A stretch of DNA of 64,000 nucleotides from Paludibaculum fermentans_A. GTDB taxonomy: Bacteria; Acidobacteriota; Terriglobia; Bryobacterales; Bryobacteraceae. Location of the stretch: NCBI RefSeq assembly GCF_051172195.1, contig NZ_JBPJAQ010000001.1:5022001-5086000 (forward strand), given 5' to 3'. The position numbers and the translations under genes are program-made. This document shows positions 32,292 to 40,615 of this stretch, in pieces (the first letter of the stretch is position 1; every line of letters starts with the position of its first letter). The notes beneath the pieces were generated by a model. It saw only the letters and a list, made by a program, of their open reading frames with translations, searched no databases and was not told the origin of the DNA.

Positions 32292-32307
32292 GTCCAGGAT
32301 GCTGGAT
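32292..32307. promoter_or_regulatory. Palindromic operator, site 3 (second receptor)
   Basis: GTCCAG-GATG-CTGGAT matches the other operators with one asymmetric outer base. It lies in the divergent region between the secreted protein (start 32202) and the second receptor (start 32387), 80-95 bases upstream of the receptor start. Confidence 0.65.
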
Positions 32308-32386
32308 GAACGTTTTATTTCGATTGAGGGGATCTTCGCGGGCACCCATACTGCGAATCAGAAGATTTCTCGGGAGGTCGCTCACC

Positions 32387-35300
32387 ATGCTGCGAACAAT
32401 CCTCATATTGGTCTTGACTGCCGCCGGTCTCTCCGCGCAGAGCATCACTGGCACGATTGTAGGCACTGTCACAGACTCTTCCGGCGCCGTCGTTCTTGGC
32501 GCCAAGGTCAACGTAACCAGCGAAGGCTCAGGGGCCGCCTTCCACACCACTACCAATAACAGCGGCGACTACACTGTGCCGAATCTTCTCGCGGGCGAGT
32601 ACCGCGTGCAGGTGTCGCAAGCCGGTTTCCGGCCCGTGGACGTGAAGAACGTCACGGTGCTGCTGAACCAGACTGTCCGCGCCGATGTCCGGCTGGAGCC
32701 GGGTTCGCTCGACCAGCGCGTTTCCGTCACGGCGGAGTCTCCACTGGTGCAGTCGGAAACCTCTTCCATCGCCAGCATCATAGACACGCATGCCGTGCAG
32801 TCGCTGCCGGTAAATGGCCGCACCACCGCTACTTTCATCCTTATTGCGCCCGGCAACGCCAGCGATTGGGCGTCGAACCCGAACATCGGCGGCGCTCAGC
32901 ACTGGGGCGGCAGCAAGTTCACAGTGGACGGCGTGTCCACCGACGATCTCGGCAACGGCGGCGGCACCTATTCTTATGCGACATCCCTCGCCACGCAGCC
33001 TTCGCTCGAGACCATCGACGAGATGAAGATCGAGAGCAACAGTGCCAAGGCCGAGTATTCCGGTTCAGTCGCTGTCTCCACCATCACCAAACGCGGCAGC
33101 AACACTTTGCACGGCTCGCTGTTCGAATTCAATCGCAACGCGCAACTGGCCGCCAATCAGTTCTTCTCGAACGCTGCCGGCAAGGCGCGGCCCCCGTATA
33201 ACCGCAATGAATTCGGCGGTTCCGTGGGCGGTCCGGTCATCAAGAACCGCACGTTCTTCTTCGGAGCCGTGGAAGCGCTGACGTTGCGGCAGTCCAATGT
33301 CGGGACCTTTTCGGTGCCGGTGCAGACGCTGCGGGACGGAACGTTTGCCACCACCGTGAAGGATCCGCTCAACGGCGGAGCGGCCTTCCCTAATAACCAG
33401 ATCCCGGTGAACCGCATCGACTCTCGTTCGAAGACGATGCTGGGCTTCATCCCGCTGCCCACCAAGGCGGGCGCCACCTTCAACTATGTGGAGAACCTGC
33501 CCGCGCAGATCGGCGTACAGCGCTACTCGGCGCGCGTCGACCACAACTTCAACCAGTCGAACATGCTGGGTGTCGCGCTGGCCTACGCCAAGGGCGATCC
33601 CTATTCGACGAATCTCTACTCGCCCAGCATGTACGGCAACTACTCCAACGCCGGCTTCCTGACAAAATCGGCCAGCCTGACCTACACGCGGATCCTGTCC
33701 GCCAACATGACCAACGAGCTGCGCGGCTCCTACTTCACGATGGTGAACATCCGCATTGGCCAGAATCAGGACTTCAACCCGGGCTCGATCTTCCCCGGGC
33801 TGTTTACCCCCATTCCTATGGGCGGCCTGCCCACGTTCAACATCTCCGGCTATACCAAGGTGGGCGATGTGGGTGGCGCGCAGCCGAATCCGCAGATCAC
33901 CAACCAGTTCGGCGACACGTTCTCGTGGGTCCACGGTTCGCATGTGACCAAGGCCGGCATCGATGCCTCCTTCGGTCGGGTCTCGACGAATCCTTCGGTG
34001 TCGGCGGCCGTGTTGGGCACCTTCAGCTTCCTGGCCCGCTATACCGGCAACGCCATCGGCGACCTGCTGCTGGGCTACCCCGCGTCGGCGACTCGCGCCA
34101 CCGCCACCCCGCCCAACGTGATGAACCAGAACCGCTACGGCTTCTATGTTCAGGACGACTGGAAGGTGACGCGCAATCTCACGGTGAACGCCGGCCTGCG
34201 CTATGAACTGCAGACGCAGTTCACGGAACGTGGCGGCGCCTTGTCGAACTTCGACTTCGGCTCGGGCCAGATGGTGGTTCGGACCACGGGCGGCGGCCAG
34301 TACGCTCCGGCGGCCATAGCGGCCCTGCTCGCTGCCTACCCGTCAGTGAAGTCGGAAAGCGTGGGCTGGGGTTCCGACCTGCTGCTGCCCGACCACAAGA
34401 ACTTCGCGCCCCGCATCGGCTTGGCCTACCGGCCCTTCGGCAACAACAAGACAGTCGTCCGCGGCGGCTACGGCATCTTCTACAACCTGATCCCCGTCTA
34501 CCAGGGCATTTATCAATTGGGCATCAGCAACACGCCCTACCGGCTGGCGCAGTCGTTCACCGGCGGCGCCACCTCGCCCACCATCAGCCTGGCCGACCCC
34601 TTCAGCGTCACGCCCAGCGTCTCGGCCAACCCCGTGGCCTATGCCGTGAACCGCCAGCTCCGCAACCCTTATTCGCAACAGTGGAATCTCTCAGTGGAAC
34701 GTGTGCTGCCCGGCGAGGTCGGCTTGAGGGTTGCCTACCTTGGCAACAAGGCGAATCGCGTCCTCTTTGTGAATTCCGACATGAATCTGCCGGCGACCAT
34801 GTCACTGGGGAACCTGCAGACCCAGCGGCCTTACCAGCCCTGGGCCAACATCTATACGATGAGCCCGACGGGCAATATGTTCACCCATCAGATGCAGGTG
34901 GAAGGTACGCGCCGCTTCAACAACGGCCTGTTCCTGCAGAGCAGCTTCAATTGGACCAAGACCCTGGATAACGTGCCCTATTCCGGTACGGTGCAGAATC
35001 CCTACAACACCTCGCTCGACCGCGGCAATTCGGAAGGCATCCGCCGCTTCACGTTCTACGCAACCGGTACTTACGACCTGCCGTTCGGCACCGGCAAGAA
35101 GTTCGCCAACTGGGACAACCCGGTGAAGTATCTGGTCAGCGGCTGGCGACTGGCGTCGGTCGTCCAACTGCGCTCCGGCGCTCCGTTCAGCGTCACTTTC
35201 ACGCCCGCTCTGGGCGGCTGGTATGCGAATCGCGCCAATGTGGCCAGCAGTGATTTCTACGGTTCCGATCAGTCGATCGCGCGCTGGTTCAACCCGGCGG

Positions 35301-35575
35301 CCTTCGCGGTGCCGGCGAACTTCACCTTCGGCAACAGCGCCCGCAACATGCTGTTCGGGCCCGGGTCGAAGTCGATCGATGCCAGCCTAACGAAGATCAC
35401 CGCCATCACGGAACGTCTGAAGACGGAGTTCCGGGCCGAGTTCTTCAACGTGCCCAATACTCCGAGCTTCGGCCTGCCGGCTACGGACATTACCGTGCCC
35501 TCGACGGTAGGCATCATCAGCAGCACAACAGTGGACGCCAGAACCGTCCAGTTCGGTCTGAAGCTGTTGTTCTAA
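32387..35575 (+). CDS. Second Oar-like TonB-dependent receptor
   Basis: A 1062-residue receptor; the ATG at 32387 is chosen because it starts a signal peptide (MLRTILILVLTAAGLSAQS) preceded by GGGAGG, whereas the longer frame has no signal. A carboxypeptidase-regulatory-like domain (SITGTIVGTVTDSSGAVVLG, about residues 19-105) precedes the plug (LPVNGRTTATFILIAPGN) and the barrel, which ends TVQFGLKLLF. The gene is controlled from a region with operator site 3. It is not a close copy of the receptor at 18323 (different lengths and loops), so the two may recognise different parts or sizes of the same substrate. Confidence 0.92.
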   Translation: MLRTILILVLTAAGLSAQSITGTIVGTVTDSSGAVVLGAKVNVTSEGSGAAFHTTTNNSGDYTVPNLLAGEYRVQVSQAGFRPVDVKNVTVLLNQTVRADVRLEPGSLDQRVSVTAESPLVQSETSSIASIIDTHAVQSLPVNGRTTATFILIAPGNASDWASNPNIGGAQHWGGSKFTVDGVSTDDLGNGGGTYSYATSLATQPSLETIDEMKIESNSAKAEYSGSVAVSTITKRGSNTLHGSLFEFNRNAQLAANQFFSNAAGKARPPYNRNEFGGSVGGPVIKNRTFFFGAVEALTLRQSNVGTFSVPVQTLRDGTFATTVKDPLNGGAAFPNNQIPVNRIDSRSKTMLGFIPLPTKAGATFNYVENLPAQIGVQRYSARVDHNFNQSNMLGVALAYAKGDPYSTNLYSPSMYGNYSNAGFLTKSASLTYTRILSANMTNELRGSYFTMVNIRIGQNQDFNPGSIFPGLFTPIPMGGLPTFNISGYTKVGDVGGAQPNPQITNQFGDTFSWVHGSHVTKAGIDASFGRVSTNPSVSAAVLGTFSFLARYTGNAIGDLLLGYPASATRATATPPNVMNQNRYGFYVQDDWKVTRNLTVNAGLRYELQTQFTERGGALSNFDFGSGQMVVRTTGGGQYAPAAIAALLAAYPSVKSESVGWGSDLLLPDHKNFAPRIGLAYRPFGNNKTVVRGGYGIFYNLIPVYQGIYQLGISNTPYRLAQSFTGGATSPTISLADPFSVTPSVSANPVAYAVNRQLRNPYSQQWNLSVERVLPGEVGLRVAYLGNKANRVLFVNSDMNLPATMSLGNLQTQRPYQPWANIYTMSPTGNMFTHQMQVEGTRRFNNGLFLQSSFNWTKTLDNVPYSGTVQNPYNTSLDRGNSEGIRRFTFYATGTYDLPFGTGKKFANWDNPVKYLVSGWRLASVVQLRSGAPFSVTFTPALGGWYANRANVASSDFYGSDQSIARWFNPAAFAVPANFTFGNSARNMLFGPGSKSIDASLTKITAITERLKTEFRAEFFNVPNTPSFGLPATDITVPSTVGIISSTTVDARTVQFGLKLLF

Positions 35576-35631
35576 CGCATGGGGCGGACGCGCTCCGGGT
35601 GATGACCCCATCCGGAGCGCGGGCCCATGCG
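35576..35631. terminator. Two-tier hairpin after the second receptor
   Basis: CGCATGGG (35576-35583) pairs with CCCATGCG (35624-35631) and GCGCTCCGG (35590-35598) with CCGGAGCGC (35612-35620). It begins on the base after the receptor stop codon. No T-run follows, so it may be a partial or factor-assisted terminator before the next gene at 35665. Confidence 0.5.
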
Positions 35632-35664
35632 GCATTTCCTCGATCCTCTTGGAGACCTCCCCCT

Positions 35665-36867
35665 ATGTCCTCCCGCCGTGAATTCCTCCACGCCGCCGCT
35701 GCCGGTACAGGCGCTGCCCTCACCATCCCCCCGAAAGCGCTGGGCGCGAACGACCGCATCCGCGTCGGTATCATCGGACCCGGCGCGCGAGGCATGGAGC
35801 TGATCCGCGACCTCAAGGCCTGCCCCAATACGGAACTGGTCGCCGCGGCCGACATCTACACCGGCCGCCTCGCCGCTGTGCAGAAGGCCGTCCCCGGCGT
35901 GAAGACTGTGATGGACTACCGTCGCCTGCTGGAAATGAAGGATGTCGACGCGGTCCTCATCGCCACGCCGCAACACCTCCACTGCCAACACTTTGTAGCC
36001 AGCCTGCAGGCCGGCAAGCACGTCTACCAGGAAAAGACCATGGCGTTCACGGTGGAGCATGCGAAAAAGATGCGGACCGCCTACCGCGCGTCCAAAGGCA
36101 TGACCGTTCAAATTGGGCACCAGTCGTGCTCATTTGGCGACGTCACGGATGCTGCGCAGTTCACCACGCCGCCCGCCATGGGCAAGATCACCGCCGTGCA
36201 TGCCCACATGTACCGCAACACGCCCCACGACAAGCCGCAGTGGTCGCGCGCCGTCAGTCCGGACATGAATCCCGAAAGCGTCCTGTGGCAGTCGTTCCTC
36301 GGCGACGCGCCCAATCGAGCCTTCGATGCCAACCGTTATGTGAACTGGCGCTTTTTCTGGGACTACTCCGGCGGCAACGTCTATGAGAACATGTGCCATC
36401 AGCTCTGCTTCTGGTACAAGATCCTGAACCTGCAGATCCCGAAGAAGGCGACGATGACCGGCGGCCTCTACCTGTGGAAGGACGGCCGCGAGGTGCCCGA
36501 CACGATGAATGTTGCGCTGGAGCAACCGGAGGACCTGCTTTGGTCGTGGGACTCCGGCTTTGGCAACGACTACCTGGGCTTCTCGGAAGACGTGCTCGGG
36601 ACCGATGGCACGGTTTCCCGGTCTGAGCGAGTGACGTATACGCCGCAGGCTGTCAACCGCAAGGACGCGGCCGTCCTGCGCGGCTCCACGCCCACTGTCC
36701 CGGCGTGCCACATGAAGAACTTCGTGGAGTCGATCCGCGCCAGCAAGGAACCGAACTGCCCCTTCGGCCTCGGGTTCCGCGTCGCCATCGCCTGCCGGAT
36801 GGCCGTGGAGAGTTACCGCCAGGGGCGCCGCGTCCGCTGGGATGGGCAGCGTGAAGAGATCGTCTAG
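35665..36867 (+). CDS. Tat-exported Gfo/Idh/MocA-family oxidoreductase (second)
   Basis: A 400-residue protein read from MSSRREFLHAAAAGTGAALT, a clear twin-arginine signal with GGAG about ten bases upstream. The NAD(P)-binding motif is VGIIGPGARGMELIRDLKACPNTELVAAADI (about residues 34-64), followed by VLIATPQHLHCQHFVASLQAGKHVY. The substrate domain has NVYENMCHQLCFWYKI. It follows the second receptor after a hairpin, and may be partly co-transcribed, but no operator lies upstream. Exported relatives act on sugars or glycans in the periplasm (for example GH109 enzymes); the reaction here is unknown. Confidence 0.87.
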   Translation: MSSRREFLHAAAAGTGAALTIPPKALGANDRIRVGIIGPGARGMELIRDLKACPNTELVAAADIYTGRLAAVQKAVPGVKTVMDYRRLLEMKDVDAVLIATPQHLHCQHFVASLQAGKHVYQEKTMAFTVEHAKKMRTAYRASKGMTVQIGHQSCSFGDVTDAAQFTTPPAMGKITAVHAHMYRNTPHDKPQWSRAVSPDMNPESVLWQSFLGDAPNRAFDANRYVNWRFFWDYSGGNVYENMCHQLCFWYKILNLQIPKKATMTGGLYLWKDGREVPDTMNVALEQPEDLLWSWDSGFGNDYLGFSEDVLGTDGTVSRSERVTYTPQAVNRKDAAVLRGSTPTVPACHMKNFVESIRASKEPNCPFGLGFRVAIACRMAVESYRQGRRVRWDGQREEIV

Positions 36868-37061
36868 GCAGCGCGCCGGATAAGCTAGTTGGAAGCGTCC
36901 GGTAAAACAGCGCCGTCATACGCGTCCTGCGGCGCGGTCATACCGCCAACTATATGCAGCACAGGAACTTCCGCACAAAAGTGGTTGAGAGCGTCACTCA
37001 CTTCATGATAGGCTCTTAATGCTTTTGATCAGGAAGTCAGAGGCACAAGGAGGAAGGTCAA

Positions 37062-37802
37062 TTGAAGTCATTACCAGGAGTGTGCGCTGTGTTGGGTCGC
37101 AGTTTTGCGATCGGCGCAGTACTGCTCGTAGCCCTCGGCTGGAGTGCACCTCAGGCTCACGCGGCGGTCATCCTGAACATCGATGGAGTTGAGGTTTCGG
37201 TCACCTCGCAGCTCCCCGTCACCACCCTGGAAAGCGAAGGCTTTTCGCTTGTGAATTCAACGGTCGGCGACGTCACGGGGCCGAAGATCTTCGGCAGCCA
37301 GACCTTCGAGATCTGCATCCCGTGCCTGGGTCCGACGGAACTTCTCTCGAACATTCACATCCTGGCGACCAGTGACGCCGGCAACTCGGGCGTATTCACT
37401 GGCAGCCTTCCCGTGAAGTGGGACTTCAATCTCACGCCGGAGTTTGCGCCGGGCCTGACCTCGGTTCTTGGGTCCTCCACACTCGACTGGAGCCTCCAAT
37501 ACCTGGTCACATCCCTCGCGGATTCCACTGAGTACACCTTCAAGACCAGCGGTTCCGGCTTCGGCAGTTTCTCCGGCACTGGTCAAATCGCCGGACTCTC
37601 CGGCATCACACCCGCGGTCTGGGCCATCACCCTGGACATCGTCTGGCAGAACAACACCAATGGCGCTCAACTGCTGCTGAGCATCCCGGACCATTCGCTG
37701 GCCATGCCGGGTGCCCTCGCCGGCGTCCCGGAGCCTTCGACCTACCTGCTGATGGGCGCCGGCCTGGCTGCCCTGGCCGCCCTGCGCCGCTGCCGGCGCT
37801 AG
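37062..37802 (+). CDS. PEP-CTERM sorting-domain protein
   Basis: A 246-residue secreted protein starting at TTG with AGGAGG well placed upstream. It has a signal peptide (about residues 1-34, SFAIGAVLLVALGWSAPQAHA). The middle is strand-rich with no known enzymatic motif. The C-terminus VPEPSTYLLMGAGLAALAAL followed by RRCRR (residues 222-246) is a classical PEP-CTERM signal: motif, hydrophobic helix, basic end. An exosortase would cleave it and display the protein at the surface or in extracellular polymer. No exosortase is in this window. A terminator follows. Confidence 0.9.
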   Translation: MKSLPGVCAVLGRSFAIGAVLLVALGWSAPQAHAAVILNIDGVEVSVTSQLPVTTLESEGFSLVNSTVGDVTGPKIFGSQTFEICIPCLGPTELLSNIHILATSDAGNSGVFTGSLPVKWDFNLTPEFAPGLTSVLGSSTLDWSLQYLVTSLADSTEYTFKTSGSGFGSFSGTGQIAGLSGITPAVWAITLDIVWQNNTNGAQLLLSIPDHSLAMPGALAGVPEPSTYLLMGAGLAALAALRRCRR

Positions 37803-37830
37803 TTCTCGAAACCCCTTGGAATTGTTAGGC

Positions 37831-37867
37831 AAAGGCCGCCAGGCTGCGTGCAGTCCGGCGGCCTTTT
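37831..37867 (+). terminator. Rho-independent terminator after the PEP-CTERM gene
   Basis: AAAGGCCGCC (37831-37840) pairs with GGCGGCCTTT (37857-37866) over 10 bp, loop of 16 bases, followed by TTCTTTC. It lies 28 bases after the stop codon. Confidence 0.85.
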
Positions 37868-37907
37868 CTTTCAATTTGCCACGGCGAACATGAGAAACTA
37901 ATCCAGA

Positions 37908-40610
37908 ATGGATCGCTTCGCCCGGTTGGAGACGCTGTTCCACAAAGCCCGCGCGCTGCCTCGCGCCGAGCAGGACCCGTTCCTCCAGAGCGAGGCCCCG
38001 GACGACCCCGAACTGCAGGAGGAAGTCCGCCAGTTATTGCGTGCCCACAGTTCTTCCGATCCGCGCATGGAGGCGCAGGCCGGCACCGCCGTTCGGGCCG
38101 CCGCTGAACTGGCCGGGTTGACCCAGTTTGGCGCCTATCGCGTCATACGCCTGCTGGGCCGCGGCGGCATGGGCGCGGTTTACCTGGCCGAACGCGCCGA
38201 CGGCGAGTACACGCAGAACGTCGCCCTCAAAGTCCTGGCTCCGCACCTGGCCGATGCTGCCTTCGCCACGCGGTTCCGCACGGAACGTCAGTTGCTTGCC
38301 CAAATGAACCACCCGAACATCGTGCGGCTGCTCGACGGCGGTGTCAGCGCCAATGGCGAGCCCTACCTGGTGACGGAGTACATCGACGGCGAGCCGTTGG
38401 ACAGTTACTGCGACCGCCTGAAACTCAATGTGCGCGACCGCCTGCGCCTGCTGCTGGAAGTCTGCGACGCGGTCGCCCACGCGCATCGCAACCTGGTGAT
38501 CCATCGTGACCTGAAGCCGGCGAATATCCTCGTCGACAAGACCGGCGCCGTGAAGCTGCTGGACTTCGGGACGGCCACCCTGATCGGCTCCCGCGACAGC
38601 GTGGCCGTGACGACGCTACCCCTGTTGACGCCGCGCTACGCCAGCCCGGAGCAGTTGCGCAACGATCCGCTGAACATCGCCACCGACGTCTACTCACTGG
38701 GGTTGATCCTGCACGAGTTGCTGGGGGGGCACCGGGCCTTCACGCTTTCCAACGACCTCGCCCAGGAGTTCGGCCGGGCCACGCAGGACATGCCGGTCCT
38801 GATCCTGGGTTCCGCCTCCACCGCCGAGATGGCCGCGGCACGAGGCGTGAGTCTCAGTGAGTTGCGCGCTGCTCTCGGCGGCGACTTGAGCGCCATCGCC
38901 GCCAAGGCCGTGGCCTACCACCTGCGCGAACGGTATCTGAGCGTCGAGGAACTGCGTGACGACATCACCGCCTTCCTGGAGTCGCGGCCGGTGCACGCCC
39001 GCCCGCTCACCATCACCTATCGCGCCCGCAAGTTTCTCTATCGCCGCCGCTATATGGTGGCCGCGGTGACAGCCGTGATCCTGGCGTCCACCGCCGGTGT
39101 CGTGGCGACCATCCAGCAGCGCCGCGTGGCGGAGCAGCGCTTCGACGAAGTCCGCCGCCTGGCTCGCTACCAGCTTTTTGAGCTTTACGATCGCGCCGAG
39201 CTGATCCCCGGCACGCTGCGCATGCGCGCTGGCATGGTCCAGCAGTCGCTCGACTACCTCGACCGCCTGTCCGCCCAGCGCGACCTCGATGAGGGATTGG
39301 CCGTCGAAATCGCGCAGGGCTACCGCCGTCTCGGCGATACACAGGGCAATTTCGCCAAGGCGACTCTGGGGAACCCGGCGCTGGCCGCCAGGATGTACGA
39401 GAAAGGCCTGGCCGTGCTGAAGCCGTGGTCTGACAAGAGTGAGCCCGCCCGCCGGGCACAGCGCGAACTGGAGGCCAGCGCCGCCATCGCGGAACTGACT
39501 ACGAATCCCGCGGCCGGCACCCTACCGAAGTTCGAACTGACCATTCAGCAGTTGGAGAAGTTGGTGCAGCAGAACCCGGCGGATGACGAGAGCCGGCTGC
39601 TGTTGGGCCGAGCGCTGCTCGCCGTCTTCAGCTCTCCGGAGGCGCGGGACAGCACCCGCGACGCGACCGCCGAGATTGCGCGCAAGGGCGAGGCCGTGCT
39701 GCTGGAAGGCATGGATCGCCAGGGTGCCAGGCAGACCTCGTTCCAACTCGCCCTGCTCGATCTCTACCGCCTGCGCGCCGTCGCCGTCGCCGACCGCCAG
39801 CCGAAGGAGTCGCGCGAGTGGATCGACCGCGGCGTCCGCCTGCTGCGCGGCTTGCCGCCGGAGGTCCAGAACAGCTCCATCGCCCGCAAGGCGCGGGCTT
39901 CTTACCTGATGACCCTCTCCGCCGTGGCGAATGCCGAAGGCGATTCCAAACAGGCCCTGGCCATGATGGAAGAGCCGCTGGCGATTGGCCGCGAACTGGC
40001 CCGCGATCCGGACGACCTGCAGGCCTGCGCCAACCTGGCGGTGCTGCTGGAGAATCGCGCGCTCATGCGCTGGAACGTGGAAGACTACCAGGGCTACCTG
40101 GCCGACTACTCCGAATCGACACCCCTCAACGAGCGGCTGGTGAAATCCAGTGCCGGCGCACGCTTCCGTCTCTACTTCCTGTCGTCTCTCAGGAACCTGG
40201 CGTATGCCCACGACAAGCTGAAAACACCGCAGACCTCCGCCGCCGTGCACAAGGCCTACGAGGAGCTCAAGAAGGCGGCGAACGATGAGAGCCTGGGCTT
40301 CCGGCCCAAGGCGGACCTGGCAGACCTGCTGCTGAACCTCGGCATCGACGGTGAGTCACGCCCCGAGGAGGCACTGACGTACGCCGAGGCTGCCGCGAAG
40401 CTGGAGCCGGGCGCCATGAACTCCTGGGAGAGTCTGGCCGAAGCGAACCGCCAGTTGGGCCGCTTTGATGCAGCCCTGGCGGCCATTGACCGCGCGATCG
40501 CCCTGCTCGAAGCCCCGAAGGACGGCGAAGCGCCCACCCTCATCTACAAGCAGACGCAGGCGAAACGCCAGCAGATCCTCGCCCAGCAAGCTGGCCATCC
40601 GCAGAAATAA
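37908..40610 (+). CDS. Membrane Ser/Thr protein kinase with helical-repeat sensor domain
   Basis: A 900-residue kinase. A short N-terminal helical region (about 1-70) precedes the Hanks-type kinase domain. Its Gly loop is GRGGMG (84-89), with Lys108 in VALKVL, catalytic HRDLKPAN (199-206) and DFG (219-221); ASPEQL is the activation-segment end. All catalytic residues are intact. One transmembrane helix (about 383-401, VAAVTAVILASTAGVVATI) separates it from a long TPR-like helical domain (about 430-890) outside the membrane. This arrangement is common in Acidobacteriota. Partner proteins are not evident; it faces the macroglobulin gene. Confidence 0.93.
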   Translation: MDRFARLETLFHKARALPRAEQDPFLQSEAPDDPELQEEVRQLLRAHSSSDPRMEAQAGTAVRAAAELAGLTQFGAYRVIRLLGRGGMGAVYLAERADGEYTQNVALKVLAPHLADAAFATRFRTERQLLAQMNHPNIVRLLDGGVSANGEPYLVTEYIDGEPLDSYCDRLKLNVRDRLRLLLEVCDAVAHAHRNLVIHRDLKPANILVDKTGAVKLLDFGTATLIGSRDSVAVTTLPLLTPRYASPEQLRNDPLNIATDVYSLGLILHELLGGHRAFTLSNDLAQEFGRATQDMPVLILGSASTAEMAAARGVSLSELRAALGGDLSAIAAKAVAYHLRERYLSVEELRDDITAFLESRPVHARPLTITYRARKFLYRRRYMVAAVTAVILASTAGVVATIQQRRVAEQRFDEVRRLARYQLFELYDRAELIPGTLRMRAGMVQQSLDYLDRLSAQRDLDEGLAVEIAQGYRRLGDTQGNFAKATLGNPALAARMYEKGLAVLKPWSDKSEPARRAQRELEASAAIAELTTNPAAGTLPKFELTIQQLEKLVQQNPADDESRLLLGRALLAVFSSPEARDSTRDATAEIARKGEAVLLEGMDRQGARQTSFQLALLDLYRLRAVAVADRQPKESREWIDRGVRLLRGLPPEVQNSSIARKARASYLMTLSAVANAEGDSKQALAMMEEPLAIGRELARDPDDLQACANLAVLLENRALMRWNVEDYQGYLADYSESTPLNERLVKSSAGARFRLYFLSSLRNLAYAHDKLKTPQTSAAVHKAYEELKKAANDESLGFRPKADLADLLLNLGIDGESRPEEALTYAEAAAKLEPGAMNSWESLAEANRQLGRFDAALAAIDRAIALLEAPKDGEAPTLIYKQTQAKRQQILAQQAGHPQK

Positions 40611-40615
40611 CCCAG

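Noticed and set aside
36985..37014. Promoter for the PEP-CTERM gene (TTGAGA and TAGGCT, 18-base spacer)
   Set aside because: The -10 match is only three of six bases.
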